Shown piece after piece: positions 45,660 to 55,622 of a stretch of DNA of 64,000 bases. Within the stretch, counting starts at the first letter, position 1. Every line of letters starts with the position of its first letter. Origin of the DNA: Limnohabitans sp. T6-20. Lineage in GTDB: Bacteria > Pseudomonadota > Gammaproteobacteria > Burkholderiales > Burkholderiaceae_C. The position numbers and the translations under genes were made by a program. The notes beneath the pieces were generated by a model. That model ran no database searches, was not told the DNA's origin, and saw nothing but the letters and a program-made list of their open reading frames with translations. The stretch spans positions 364,501 through 428,500 of the forward strand of contig NZ_NERW01000001.1 in assembly GCF_003063505.1 (NCBI RefSeq), written 5' to 3'.

Positions 45660-46391
45660 TCATTGCATCGGAACGCTCTTGACGCCGTTGGCTACCTGCG
45701 TCAGTCTGTCTTGTTCCAACAAGACCTTGGCGACATAACCCCCATCGTCGGTGGACTCTGCAGCACCCAGGTAATAACGCAAGCCGTCTTCCATAACGCC
45801 CGCTTTGGTTCGGATGCAATAAGCCAGCACATCGGCCCCGACACGCATGTTGGTGATCGGGTCAAAAGCAGCCAAGGGTCCACCATGGGGGGCATAGCGC
45901 TGGATGTGGATGTCCGTCATCACCTGCATCAGGCCCTGGGCTCCCGCCGAACTTTGGGCATAGGGGTGAAAGCCCGATTCAACCGCCATCACAGAAAGAA
46001 TCAGGTACGGGGAAAATTTGTGCTTCTTGGACAAGACGTGAGCCTCCGCCACCAAAGCAGCCAGAGGCTCAGGTGCGATGCGGTATTTTTGCCCCAACCA
46101 TTGCGCCACAGCCGCTTGGTCAGCAGGCAAATCCTTGAGCTCGACGGCCGTTGCGCGTTCGGCGGTGTTCTCTGGCAACCACGAAAGCAAGACCTGACGA
46201 TCACGCAACCAATTAAAAACTGCCCCCTCGGCCGCTCCGAGCCACTGGGGGTTCAGCCACAAAGCCAACACCAAACTGGCCGCACCCAAGCCCACCATGG
46301 CCAAACCACTGTGGGTGATGATGAACAGGCCATGCGCGACATCGCGCAGGAATGTTCTGAAGTGTTGGCACCAAGTGCAGTTCGGGCTCAT
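45660..46391 (-). CDS. Lytic transglycosylase, SLT domain
   Basis: A 243-residue protein anchored by one membrane segment (about residues 27-46, SGLAMVGLGAASLVLALWLN), with a periplasmic soluble-lytic-transglycosylase domain. The catalytic glutamate is in ILSVMAVESGFHPYAQSSAG, followed by the usual AQGLMQVMTDIHIQRYAP and LAAFDPITNMRVGADVLAYC. It cuts the MurNAc-GlcNAc bond with anhydro product formation. Its stop faces that of the LysM-SGNH gene with 28 bases between. Confidence 0.9.
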   Translation of the reverse strand: MSPNCTWCQHFRTFLRDVAHGLFIITHSGLAMVGLGAASLVLALWLNPQWLGAAEGAVFNWLRDRQVLLSWLPENTAERATAVELKDLPADQAAVAQWLGQKYRIAPEPLAALVAEAHVLSKKHKFSPYLILSVMAVESGFHPYAQSSAGAQGLMQVMTDIHIQRYAPHGGPLAAFDPITNMRVGADVLAYCIRTKAGVMEDGLRYYLGAAESTDDGGYVAKVLLEQDRLTQVANGVKSVPMQ

Positions 46392-46465
46392 GAATGTCGA
46401 CCAGTTTCACATTATAAATTTGTGCCTCCGACAGACATCGTGGGCAGTCACGGGATAATTGGGGC

Positions 46466-47602
46466 ATGTCCCAACTCCCTCGCGTGGTCGTCGGCCTGTC
46501 CGGCGGCGTCGATTCAGCTGTCACCGCCTATTTGCTCAAGCAACAGGGCTATGACGTCATTGGCATCTTCATGAAAAATTGGGAAGATGACGATGACAGT
46601 GAATACTGTTCTTCCAACATCGACTTTGTCGATGCAGCGGCCGTGGCCGATGTGCTGGGCATAGAAATCGAACACGTCAATTTTGCGGCCGATTACAAAG
46701 ACCGCGTTTTTTCGGAGTTTTTGCGTGAATACCAAGCCGGTCGCACACCCAACCCCGACATCCTGTGCAACGCCGAAATCAAGTTCAAGTCATTCCTTGA
46801 CCACGCCATGCGCCTGGGTGCCGAGAAAATCGCCACCGGCCACTATGCCCGCGTGCGCTTGAACGCGCAAACAGGCCGCCACGAGCTGCTCAAGGGGCTC
46901 GACCCATCCAAAGACCAAAGCTACTTTTTGCACCGCCTGAACCAGGCCCAGCTGTCCAAAACCCTGTTCCCGGTGGGCGAACTGAACAAAACCGAGGTGC
47001 GTCGCATCGCCGAAGAAATCGGCCTGCCCAACGCCAAAAAGAAAGACTCGACCGGCATTTGCTTCATTGGTGAGCGGCCCTTCCGTGAGTTTTTGAACCG
47101 CTACATCAGCAAAGAGCCCGGCCCGATCAAGGACCCCACAGGCCGCACGATTGGCCAACACGTGGGCCTGAGTTTTTACACGCTGGGCCAACGCCAGGGT
47201 CTGGGTATCGGCGGCATCAAAACCAAGGGGGCACAACGCGGCGGAGGCGAGCACACCCCATGGTTTGTGGCCCGCAAAGACATCGAAAAAAACACCTTGT
47301 GGGTGGTGCAAGGGCATGACCACCCTTGGCTGCAATCGCCCATATTGCAAGCCACCGACGTGAGCTGGTGCGCAGGCACAGCGCCCGAGCCTGGCCACTA
47401 TGCCGCCAAAACGCGCTACCGCCAGGCCGACGCACCCTGCAGCTTGCAAAACATGCACATGGCCGATGGACAAGCTGGTTTTGAGTTGCGCTTTGCGGAA
47501 AACCAGTGGGCCGTCACACCCGGACAAAGCGCCGTGGTCTATGACGGCGAGGTGTGCTTGGGTGGTGGGGTGATCCACTCAGCGCCAACCTTGACCAACT
47601 GA
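46466..47602 (+). CDS. mnmA: tRNA-specific 2-thiouridylase MnmA
   Basis: Thiolates U34 in the anticodon of tRNA-Lys, Glu and Gln. PP-loop [20 protein letters not shown] at the N-terminus; catalytic cysteines in [16 protein letters not shown] and [20 protein letters not shown]. About 378 residues, standard length. It reads away from the lytic transglycosylase gene and towards the DUF3422 gene. Confidence 0.97.
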   Translation: MSQLPRVVVGLSGGVDSAVTAYLLKQQGYDVIGIFMKNWEDDDDSEYCSSNIDFVDAAAVADVLGIEIEHVNFAADYKDRVFSEFLREYQAGRTPNPDILCNAEIKFKSFLDHAMRLGAEKIATGHYARVRLNAQTGRHELLKGLDPSKDQSYFLHRLNQAQLSKTLFPVGELNKTEVRRIAEEIGLPNAKKKDSTGICFIGERPFREFLNRYISKEPGPIKDPTGRTIGQHVGLSFYTLGQRQGLGIGGIKTKGAQRGGGEHTPWFVARKDIEKNTLWVVQGHDHPWLQSPILQATDVSWCAGTAPEPGHYAAKTRYRQADAPCSLQNMHMADGQAGFELRFAENQWAVTPGQSAVVYDGEVCLGGGVIHSAPTLTN

Positions 47603-47626
47603 TCCCGGTAGCAGTTTCCCGCTTGG

Positions 47627-48961
47627 TCAACCGTCTGATGCCTTCAGCTTGTCGTGGATGCGCTGCACAGTCTTCCACACCCCCCACAGCACCAGCGGAA
47701 TCGACAGGCCTGCAACCACCTCGGGGTTCAAAGGCAGGCCCAGCTTGTTCAGGGCTTTGGCGCCATAGAGCACCAAGCTGACGACGTAATAGCTGATGGC
47801 CGCGATCGACAGGCCTTCCACGGTGGACTGCAAGCGCAGCTGCAGGTCTTGCCCCCGCGTGAGCTTTTCCAGCAGCTGCTGGTTTTGCGCTTCGGTGGCA
47901 ATGTCCACCCGGGTGCGCAGCAAGGCGCTGGTGCGTGACACGCGCTCCGACAAGGACGCCAGGCGCTGCGCTGTGGCTGCCACGGTGGCCATGGCGGGCG
48001 ACAAACGTCGCTGCATGAATTCACCCACGGTTTGGGTTCCGGCAATGGGTCGCTCGCGCAACTCGGCAATGCGCTGGCTCACCAAGGCGTCGTAAGCCCG
48101 TGTGGCCGAAAACCGATAACCGTGCTCCGCCGTGGCCCGCTCGATGCGGGCCGCCAAAGACACCAACACGTCCAGCAAAGCCTGGTCGCTGTCTTCTTTG
48201 CGTTCCAGCCTTGCCGTGATGTCGGCCAGCTGCGCTTCGGCATCCGACAGCACGGGCGACAAGGCCTTGGCCACAGGCAAGCCACGCAAGGCCATCAGGC
48301 GGTAAGTTTCCAGCTCCAGCAAACGCTGCGAAATGCGTCCGGCACGGGCTTCGCTGGTGTCCGGCGGGGCGAGCACCAGCATGCGTTCAAAGCCATCAGC
48401 CCCCAGCCTGAAATGGGTCAACACGCAAGAATGCGACCAGCCTTCCGTGGTGTTGCCCATGCGTGAGCCCACCACCGCGCCCTCGCCCAACCAAGCCTGC
48501 GCTTGCGCCACGGTGCCGGGCGCATCCACGTCGGCGGCCAACATGCCCAGATGGATGGCCGCCACCGTCTTGCCGGGGATCGAACGCAGCCACTCGCTGC
48601 CCGTCACCACTTGCAATGCCAACTCCGGCGATTGCGAACCCCACCCGGCATGCGCAGGCAAGGCCTGAACAATCGAGTAGCGGGTGAACTCGGTGTGGCG
48701 CTCCCATTTGACGGTGAAGCCGTCACAACGCAAGCGCAAAAAGTTGCCATTCAAGGAGTCCAGCATCAGCTCGGCATGCCCTGGCAAACGGCGCAAGTGC
48801 TGCCATTCCTCTTCACGGCTGATGCCGGCATTGAGCACCGCCACATAAACGATCAGGGCGGGCAAACGCACCCGTGCCGAGGGCCGTGCATGCACTTCAT
48901 TGTGCAAAGCCCGGCGCAGGGCATCGTCCACCGGCAAATAACGCGAAGTGATCTCGTTCAT
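47627..48961 (-). CDS. DUF3422 family protein
   Basis: A 444-residue inner-membrane protein of unknown function. The N-terminal soluble part (LPVDDALRRALHNEVHARPS, FLRLRCDGFTVKWERHTEFT) is the DUF3422 signature. A long helical region in the middle (about 230-380) may form a coiled coil. Two membrane helices lie near the C-terminus (AAISYYVVSLVLYGAKALNK and LSIPLVLWGVWKTVQRIHDK). The ATG at 48961 is chosen. The layout resembles a CorA-like topology, but no GMN motif is present. Confidence 0.85.
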   Translation of the reverse strand: MNEITSRYLPVDDALRRALHNEVHARPSARVRLPALIVYVAVLNAGISREEEWQHLRRLPGHAELMLDSLNGNFLRLRCDGFTVKWERHTEFTRYSIVQALPAHAGWGSQSPELALQVVTGSEWLRSIPGKTVAAIHLGMLAADVDAPGTVAQAQAWLGEGAVVGSRMGNTTEGWSHSCVLTHFRLGADGFERMLVLAPPDTSEARAGRISQRLLELETYRLMALRGLPVAKALSPVLSDAEAQLADITARLERKEDSDQALLDVLVSLAARIERATAEHGYRFSATRAYDALVSQRIAELRERPIAGTQTVGEFMQRRLSPAMATVAATAQRLASLSERVSRTSALLRTRVDIATEAQNQQLLEKLTRGQDLQLRLQSTVEGLSIAAISYYVVSLVLYGAKALNKLGLPLNPEVVAGLSIPLVLWGVWKTVQRIHDKLKASDG

Positions 48962-49078
48962 GTTTTCATTTTGGACCAGCACACCGCCAGGCGGTCAAGT
49001 TGCCAGGAACGAAACAGTTTCAACCCGCACAGACATAAACCCTGCAGGCGTTCGCCTGTCGCTCACCCGAACAACCGG

Positions 49079-50098
49079 TCAAGGCAGCGCAGGCGCTGGC
49101 TGCGGCGCTTCCGGCACCAGCAAGCGGCCTTGCAGCAAACCCCGCACAGTGGCCATCAGCAGACCAGCAATCACACTGGTGGCAAAAACCAGCCAGGCCA
49201 ATGCCAGAGCCTGAACCCAGCCCTGCGCGGGGGCCAAGTGCAAAGACAGCGCCGCCGAAGCCGCCAATGGAAAAGACATGCCCCAAAAAGGAATGCCAAA
49301 GGCCTGCGACAAACTGCGCCTGAACACCGTCATGGACACGAGCGTGAACAACACCATCACGCCCCAAAGCATGTGCACCAGCACCTCGGGTGCCCCCAGC
49401 TGCACACCCGACAAAGCCAGCACCGAAGGCGGGGCCATGGTGATGAAGGTGGTGGGCAGCAAACGCTGGGGCCACATGCCCACCGTGCCAATGCGCACCA
49501 AAACCAGCGCCAACGCCACAGGCCACAACACCGCCGCGATGCCGTACTGCGCAGCCGCCCAAACCGGGTGCCCCAAACTCACCCCAGCCAAAGCAGGCAA
49601 CACATTGCCCACCACCGGAATGAACAAGGCAGGTGTCATCGCAGGCCAAAAGTGGCTAGTGGCCAAGCCTGGCTGAAACCACCGCTGAACCACCCCGACG
49701 GTCACCAGCATCAGGCTCGCAGAACCCAGCATCCACAAAGCGTCTGCCCACGGGCTGTAACCTGCATGCGCCACGCAAACGGTGGCAATCAGCACCAAAG
49801 ACGAGGGCAGGGCGGCCACAAAGACATGGCGCAAGGGGTGGCGCACATCCTCCAGCACCTGCGCGGGAAACCGGACCGCCCGCCACAGCGTGGCCAGCAA
49901 CAGCACCACAAGCACTGCACCCGCCAACACGCCCACCGCCGCCGACACCAGCAAGGCCGCACGCCCCCAGTGGGGAACCGCCCGGTGCCAAGCCAGTGAC
50001 AGGCCACACAGGCCCATGACCATGGCAAACCACCCAAAATTCAAATGTTGCACGGGCAAGGCAGGACGACTTTCAATCATGGTGGGATTTTCTTTCAT
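49079..50098 (-). CDS. TDT-family transporter (TehA/SLAC1-like)
   Basis: An inner-membrane protein of about 339 residues with ten predicted helices, starting after HLNFGWFAMVMGLCGLSLAW. SHFWPAMTPALFIPVVGNVL, IAAVLWPVALALVLVRIGTV and FITMAPPSVLALSGVQLG fit the tellurite-resistance/dicarboxylate transporter family, whose members conduct anions, dicarboxylates or sulfite. Starts at 50098 or 50080 are both possible; the longer frame to 50353 lies in ssb antisense-free sequence but passes through a terminator. It follows ssb on the same strand. Confidence 0.85.
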   Translation of the reverse strand: MKENPTMIESRPALPVQHLNFGWFAMVMGLCGLSLAWHRAVPHWGRAALLVSAAVGVLAGAVLVVLLLATLWRAVRFPAQVLEDVRHPLRHVFVAALPSSLVLIATVCVAHAGYSPWADALWMLGSASLMLVTVGVVQRWFQPGLATSHFWPAMTPALFIPVVGNVLPALAGVSLGHPVWAAAQYGIAAVLWPVALALVLVRIGTVGMWPQRLLPTTFITMAPPSVLALSGVQLGAPEVLVHMLWGVMVLFTLVSMTVFRRSLSQAFGIPFWGMSFPLAASAALSLHLAPAQGWVQALALAWLVFATSVIAGLLMATVRGLLQGRLLVPEAPQPAPALP

Positions 50099-50103
50099 CG
50101 ACA

Positions 50104-50133
50104 TAAAAAAACCCGTGGTGTTCGCCACGGGTT
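50104..50133 (-). terminator. Rho-independent terminator of ssb
   Basis: A perfect 9-bp stem AACCCGTGG / CCACGGGTT with a 6-base loop (50110-50133) runs into seven T residues on the minus strand, 24 bases after the ssb stop. It ends just before the first possible start codon of the transporter gene. Confidence 0.9.
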
Positions 50134-50156
50134 CTTGAAACCATCGGTCCCATCCA

Positions 50157-50654
50157 TCAAAACGGGATGTCGTCGTCCATGTCGTCAAAGCTGCTGGCCG
50201 CTGGCTTGGGTGCCGGGGCTGGGCGCTGGGCAGGTGCTGCGGCTGGACGTGCTGCCGGGGCCGACTGGCGCGGAGCGTAACCGCCACCACCGCCGTCATC
50301 GGACGGGCCGCCCATGCCTTGACGGCCACCCAGCATCTGCATGGTTTCGCCACGGATTTCGGTGGCGAACTTCTCGATGCCGTCTTTGTCGGTGTATTTG
50401 CGGGTACGCAGGCTGCCTTCCACGTAGACCTGGCTGCCTTTTTTCAGATACTGGCCTGCAATCTCAGCCAATTTGCCGAAAAAGCTGATGCGGTGCCATT
50501 CGGTGGCTTCCTTCATCTCGCCGGTCGCTTTGTCCTTGTAGCGGTCGGTGGTGGCCACGTTGATGTTGCTCACGGCATCGCCAGAGGGCAAATAGCGGGT
50601 TTCGGGATCGCGGCCCAAATTGCCGACGATGATGACTTTGTTGACGGATGCCAT
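50157..50654 (-). CDS. ssb: Single-stranded DNA-binding protein
   Basis: Binds ssDNA in replication, repair and recombination. The 165-residue protein has the OB fold from [20 protein letters not shown] to about residue 110, with [20 protein letters not shown] and [21 protein letters not shown] Gly/Ala/Pro-rich disordered linker follows, and the acidic partner-binding tip is [15 protein letters not shown] lies upstream of the ATG at 50654. It follows an MFS gene on the same strand. Confidence 0.97.
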   Translation of the reverse strand: MASVNKVIIVGNLGRDPETRYLPSGDAVSNINVATTDRYKDKATGEMKEATEWHRISFFGKLAEIAGQYLKKGSQVYVEGSLRTRKYTDKDGIEKFATEIRGETMQMLGGRQGMGGPSDDGGGGGYAPRQSAPAARPAAAPAQRPAPAPKPAASSFDDMDDDIPF

Positions 50655-50700
50655 GAAAACTCCTCGATAAGACCCGGATTATGCGGCTTTTGTGTGGCTT

Positions 50701-51930
50701 TTATGCGGCCGCCTGAACTGGCGCAGCGCGTCCTGGCATTTGCATGGGCAAGGCCACCAGCCACCACAGCAACATGGCTGCCGCACAGCACAAAAACAGC
50801 ACGGGACTGCCAAAACCCTTGACCAGCCACCCACCCAACCAGCCGCCCACAAAAAAGCCCAGTGACTGCAAGGTGTTGTACACGCCCATGGCGGTTCCCC
50901 GCACCTCGGCCGGAGCCAGCCGCGAGGCCAAACTGGGCTGGGTCGCTTCCAACACGTTGAACCCGCTGAAAAACGCCAGCATCAAACCTGCCAAGGGCCA
51001 CAAATGGGCCGTGGCCGCAGACTGCAGGAACAGACCGACCTGCACCAATGCAATCAGCGCAATGGCGACCAAAAAGACTTTCTTGAGGTGCCCGCGCCGC
51101 TCCATCGCAAACACACCGCCCATGAGCACAAAAGAACCCAAAACCGCCGGCAAATACACCTGCCAGTGATCGGCCTTGGGCAGGCCTGCCTGCACCAGCA
51201 TGGCGGGCACCGCCACCCACATGGCCAACTGCACGGCATGCAGCACGAACACCCCACAATTCAGACGCAGCAAACCCGCATGGCCCAGCACCATCTTGAG
51301 GCTGCCCCGGCCTTTGGCCGCCACCGGCGCCGCCGCAGGCACGGCACAGACCACCACGCCCACGCCCAGCAAAGCCAGCACGCCCGTGAGCCAGAACAGG
51401 CCGGACAAGCCAATGGCCCCCGCCAACACAGGGGCCACCACCAAGGACAAGGCAAACATCAACCCGATGCTGGCACCCACCAGCGCCATGGCTTTGGTGC
51501 GAACCTCATCGCGGGTCAAGTCGGCCAACAAAGCGGTGACAGCGGCGGACACAGCACCTGCGCCCTGCAAACTCCGGCCCATCAGCAAGCCCATCAAGTC
51601 GGTAGCGCCAGCCGCCCAAAAGCTGCCCAGCGCAAAAATGATCAGGCCCAACACAATCACCCGTTTGCGCCCGAAACGGTCTGAGGCCATGCCAAAAGGC
51701 AACTGCAGCAAACCTTGCGTCAAACCATAAATGCCCATGGCCAAGCCCAACAAGGCCGGGTCATCACCGCCCGGGTATTTGCGTGCCTCCAGAGCGAACA
51801 CGGGCAAAACCAGAAACAAGCCCAACATGCGCAGCGCAAAAATACCCGCCAACGAGGCGCTGGCGCGTCGCTCCAGCGGGGTCATGGCGACAGACAAGGG
51901 GACAGATAGCTTTTCAGGGGTTTCGGACAC
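50701..51930 (-). CDS. MFS transporter, YajR-like
   Basis: A 409-residue 12-helix transporter. The first helix region SLAGIFALRMLGLFLVLPVF and motif A GMASDRFGRKRVIVLGLIIF match the YajR branch of drug-type MFS proteins, but the C-terminal cytoplasmic YAM domain of E. coli YajR is absent. The frame opens with GTG at 51930; the ATG at 51885 (MTPLERRASASLAG) is an alternative start. Pairing with ssb is normal in Burkholderiales (uvrA-MFS-ssb). Divergent from uvrA by ~100 bp. Confidence 0.88.
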   Translation of the reverse strand: MSETPEKLSVPLSVAMTPLERRASASLAGIFALRMLGLFLVLPVFALEARKYPGGDDPALLGLAMGIYGLTQGLLQLPFGMASDRFGRKRVIVLGLIIFALGSFWAAGATDLMGLLMGRSLQGAGAVSAAVTALLADLTRDEVRTKAMALVGASIGLMFALSLVVAPVLAGAIGLSGLFWLTGVLALLGVGVVVCAVPAAAPVAAKGRGSLKMVLGHAGLLRLNCGVFVLHAVQLAMWVAVPAMLVQAGLPKADHWQVYLPAVLGSFVLMGGVFAMERRGHLKKVFLVAIALIALVQVGLFLQSAATAHLWPLAGLMLAFFSGFNVLEATQPSLASRLAPAEVRGTAMGVYNTLQSLGFFVGGWLGGWLVKGFGSPVLFLCCAAAMLLWWLVALPMQMPGRAAPVQAAA

Positions 51931-52050
51931 GCGCAGCAGCCAAGGACGATGGTTCAGGGAAAAGGGTCATTGTCCCTGATTGGCCACCCCCGGTGCCAAA
52001 AACAGCCCCGGCGGGGATAATCAAAGGTTTTGCTGATCTGGCCGCCCACC

Positions 52051-54981
52051 GTGAAACTTGCTGACTCCCCTCTCTTGCCCGACGAACCCGAACCCGCGCG
52101 GTATTTGGCGTCAGCGCTGCGGCAAACCCACATCAGCGTGCGTGGTGCCCGCACCCACAACCTCAAAAATATCGACCTCGACATCCCGCGCAACCAGCTG
52201 GTGGTGATCACCGGCTTGTCGGGCTCTGGCAAGTCGAGCCTGGCCTTTGACACCCTGTACGCCGAAGGCCAGCGCCGCTATGTGGAAAGCCTGTCGGCCT
52301 ATGCACGGCAGTTTTTGCAGCTGATGGACAAGCCCGATGTGGACCTGATCGAGGGCCTGTCGCCCGCCATTTCCATCGAGCAAAAGGCCACCAGCCACAA
52401 CCCCCGCTCCACCGTGGGCACGGTGACAGAAATCCACGACTACCTGCGCTTGCTGTACGCCCGCGCTGGCACGCCGTATTGCCCCGACCACAACCTGCCC
52501 CTGCAGGCGCAAACCGTGAGCCAGATGGTGGACGCCGTGCTGGCCCTGCCCGAAGACACCAAACTCATGATCCTCGCGCCCATTGCGCGTGAGAAAAAAG
52601 GCGAGTTTGAAAAAGTCTTCGAGCAGATGCAGGCCCTGGGCTATGTGCGCTTTCGCATCAATGGCCAGACGGTAGAAGTGGAAGACCTGCCCACGCTCAA
52701 GAAAACCGAAAAGCACAACATCGACGTGGTGGTCGACCGCATCAAAGTCCGCTCTGAGGAAGATGCCAAAGCGCGCGACGCCCTGCGCCAGCGCCTGGCC
52801 GAAAGCTTTGAAGCCGCGCTGCACCTGGCCGAGCACCGCGCTGTGGCACTCGAGATGGACACGGGTAAAGAACACCTGTTCAACGCCAAATTCTCCTGCC
52901 CGGTGTGCACTTATTCCATCAGCGAGCTGGAGCCGAGGCTGTTCTCGTTCAACTCGCCCATGGGCGCGTGCCCGACTTGCGATGGCATTGGCAGCATGGC
53001 GTTTTTTGACCCGGAGCGGGTGGTTGCTTTCCCCAGTCTGAGCCTGGCCAGTGGCGCCATCAAGGGATGGGACAGGCGCAACGGCTTTTACTTCAGCATG
53101 CTCGAAAGCCTGGCCAAGCATTACCAGTTCGACATCGAAACGCCGTTTGAAAAACTCGCCCCTGCGCACCAGCAGGTCTTGCTGCAAGGCTCTGGCGACG
53201 AAGAAATCAAGTTCAGCTATGTGATGGAGTCAGGGGCCTCGCAAGGCAAGAAGGTCAGCAAAAAGCACCCGTTTGAAGGGATCATCCCCAACATGACGCG
53301 GCGCTACCGCGAGACCGACTCGGCCGTGGTGCGCGAAGACCTGGCCCGCTACCGCAACATGCAGGCCTGCACCGATTGCCAAGGCACGCGTTTGCGGCGC
53401 GAAGCCCGCCATGTGCGCATTGGCGAAGGCGCACAAGCCCGCGCCATTTACGAAATCAGCCACATCACCTTGGGCGAGTCGCAGCAGTATTTTCAGGGCC
53501 TGAAAATGCACGGGGCCAAGGCCGAGATCGCCGACAAGGTGGTGCGCGAGATCGCGCTGCGTCTGAAGTTCTTGAACGACGTGGGTCTGAATTATTTGAG
53601 CCTGGACCGCAGCGCCGACACTTTGTCGGGCGGTGAATCGCAGCGCATACGACTGGCCAGCCAAATTGGCTCAGGGCTGACGGGCGTGATGTATGTGCTC
53701 GACGAGCCCAGCATTGGCCTGCACCAGCGCGACAACGACCGCCTGATCGGCACCCTGCAACACCTGCGCGACATCGGCAACAGCGTGCTGGTGGTCGAGC
53801 ACGACGAAGACATGATCCGCGTGGCCGACCACGTCATCGATATGGGGCCCGGCGCGGGCGTGCACGGTGGGCGCGTCATGGCGCAAGGCACTTGTGCCGA
53901 CATCCTGGCCGCACCCGACTCAGTCACCGGCCAGTACATGTCGGGCCGCAAAAAGATCGAGATCCCCAAGCGACACAAAGCAGGCAAGGACTTCATCGAG
54001 ATCGTGGGTGCCTCGGGCAACAACCTGAAAAACGTGAATGTGAAGTTCCCCGTGGGGCTGCTGACTTGCGTGACCGGCGTCTCGGGCTCGGGCAAGTCCA
54101 CCTTGGTGAATGACACGCTCTATGCGGCTGCCGCGCACCAGATCCACCGGGCCCATGACGAAGCGGCCGCCCATGAAGAGATCAAAGGGCTGGAGCACTT
54201 CGACAAAGTCATCAACGTCGATCAGTCGCCGATTGGCCGCACGCCGCGCAGCAACCCCGCCACCTACACGGGCCTGTTCACCCACATCCGCGAGCTGATG
54301 GCCGAAGTGCCTGCCGCACGCGAGCGCGGCTATGGCCCGGGGCGTTTCAGCTTCAACGTGGCCGGGGGCCGCTGCGAAGCCTGCCAGGGCGACGGCATGG
54401 TGAAGGTGGAGATGCACTTTTTGCCCGATGTGTACGTGCCCTGCGACGTGTGCCACGGCATGCGCTACAACCGCGAAACGCTCGAAGTGCAATACAAGGG
54501 CCAGAACATCGCGCAGATCCTGAACATGACGGTGGAAGCCGCACACCAGTTCTTCAGCGCCGTGCCCAACATCGCCCGCAAACTGCAAACCCTGCTGGAT
54601 GTGGGCCTGACCTACATCCGCCTGGGCCAAAGTGCGACCACCCTCTCGGGCGGCGAGGCGCAACGCGTCAAGCTCGCACTGGAACTGTCCAAACGCGACA
54701 CCGGCCGCACGCTCTACATATTGGACGAACCCACCACCGGCCTGCACTTTGCCGACATCGACCTGCTGCTCAAGGTTCTGCACCAGCTGCGCGATGCGGG
54801 TAACACCATCGTCATCATCGAGCACAACCTGGACGTGATCAAAACAGCCGACTGGCTGATCGACATGGGCCCCGAAGGCGGCGCGGGCGGCGGCACGGTG
54901 CTGGGCGAAGGCACACCCGAGCAACTGGCCAAAAACAAGGCGAGTTTCACGGGGCACTATTTGGCGCGCTTGCTGTCATGA
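52051..54981 (+). CDS. uvrA: Excinuclease ABC subunit A
   Basis: Damage-recognition ATPase of nucleotide excision repair, about 976 residues. The first ATPase has [20 protein letters not shown] and [20 protein letters not shown], the second [20 protein letters not shown] and [19 protein letters not shown]. Two zinc sites are visible: [18 protein letters not shown] ... ACPTC, and [14 protein letters not shown] ... CDVCHG. The reading frame has no ATG near its start. A GTG at 52051 ([15 protein letters not shown]) or a TTG at 52030 must be used; I favour the GTG. No SOS box was identified upstream. Confidence 0.96.
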   Translation: MKLADSPLLPDEPEPARYLASALRQTHISVRGARTHNLKNIDLDIPRNQLVVITGLSGSGKSSLAFDTLYAEGQRRYVESLSAYARQFLQLMDKPDVDLIEGLSPAISIEQKATSHNPRSTVGTVTEIHDYLRLLYARAGTPYCPDHNLPLQAQTVSQMVDAVLALPEDTKLMILAPIAREKKGEFEKVFEQMQALGYVRFRINGQTVEVEDLPTLKKTEKHNIDVVVDRIKVRSEEDAKARDALRQRLAESFEAALHLAEHRAVALEMDTGKEHLFNAKFSCPVCTYSISELEPRLFSFNSPMGACPTCDGIGSMAFFDPERVVAFPSLSLASGAIKGWDRRNGFYFSMLESLAKHYQFDIETPFEKLAPAHQQVLLQGSGDEEIKFSYVMESGASQGKKVSKKHPFEGIIPNMTRRYRETDSAVVREDLARYRNMQACTDCQGTRLRREARHVRIGEGAQARAIYEISHITLGESQQYFQGLKMHGAKAEIADKVVREIALRLKFLNDVGLNYLSLDRSADTLSGGESQRIRLASQIGSGLTGVMYVLDEPSIGLHQRDNDRLIGTLQHLRDIGNSVLVVEHDEDMIRVADHVIDMGPGAGVHGGRVMAQGTCADILAAPDSVTGQYMSGRKKIEIPKRHKAGKDFIEIVGASGNNLKNVNVKFPVGLLTCVTGVSGSGKSTLVNDTLYAAAAHQIHRAHDEAAAHEEIKGLEHFDKVINVDQSPIGRTPRSNPATYTGLFTHIRELMAEVPAARERGYGPGRFSFNVAGGRCEACQGDGMVKVEMHFLPDVYVPCDVCHGMRYNRETLEVQYKGQNIAQILNMTVEAAHQFFSAVPNIARKLQTLLDVGLTYIRLGQSATTLSGGEAQRVKLALELSKRDTGRTLYILDEPTTGLHFADIDLLLKVLHQLRDAGNTIVIIEHNLDVIKTADWLIDMGPEGGAGGGTVLGEGTPEQLAKNKASFTGHYLARLLS

Positions 54982-55045
54982 CATCCGTCTGCACAGAGCC
55001 TTTGCATTGTTTGTCCAACCCATTTCCGAATTTTTGAGTCCCCCT

Positions 55046-55444
55046 ATGAAAATCGTGATCCGTACATTTTTTAGAACCCTGCGCGTTGTGCTGGGCCCCG
55101 TCATGTTGCTGAAAGAACGCCTGACCCAACCGGCTGGTGTGCAACGCGCTGCCGCAGAACAAGCCGCTGTCAACCAAGCTTGCCAAAGCCTGGCGCTGTA
55201 CCAGTTCAGCACCTGCCCGTTTTGCATCAAGGTGCGCCAGGAAATGCGCCGCCTGTCGCTGCCCATTGAAAAGCGCGACGCGCAACACAACGCGGCCAAC
55301 CGCGAACAACTGCTGCAAGGCAGCGGCGCAACCAAAGTGCCGTGTCTTCAAATCACCGAGGCCGACGGACAAATCCGCTGGTTGCAGGACTCGGGGGCCA
55401 TCGTGGCCTATCTGCAGGGGCGCTTTGCAGCGCCCGCCGTTTAA
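55046..55444 (+). CDS. Glutaredoxin-like thioredoxin-fold protein
   Basis: A 132-residue protein with an N-terminal hydrophobic amphipathic segment (MKIVIRTFFRTLRVVLGPVM) and a glutaredoxin domain. The active site is ALYQFSTCPFCIKVRQEMRR (CPFC), followed by the cis-proline region ATKVPCLQITEADGQIRWLQ and the DSGAIVAYLQGRF end typical of GST-N/glutaredoxin folds. It may act as a membrane-associated thiol reductase. The ATG at 55046 is preferred to an upstream TTG. Follows uvrA after 64 bases. Confidence 0.88.
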   Translation: MKIVIRTFFRTLRVVLGPVMLLKERLTQPAGVQRAAAEQAAVNQACQSLALYQFSTCPFCIKVRQEMRRLSLPIEKRDAQHNAANREQLLQGSGATKVPCLQITEADGQIRWLQDSGAIVAYLQGRFAAPAV

Positions 55445-55622
55445 AGTAGCAGGTCCTCTTCAATATCTGCTTAGAGCCTTGCGTGCGTCAGCATGAGACC
55501 GGTACCACGGCACAAACCGGCATACTGTGGGCCGCTCACCTGACATCCTGAACGAGACCACCATCAACGGGCACTTTGTCAACATCGAACAAAGCGCGGT
55601 CACCACCCATGGTGGGAGGACC

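Noticed and set aside
55445-55622. Gene fragment in the gap after the glutaredoxin gene
   Set aside because: A short open stretch translates to a plausible peptide (NETTINGHFVNIEQSAVTT) but has no start, ribosome site or recognised family; evidence is too weak to call a pseudogene.
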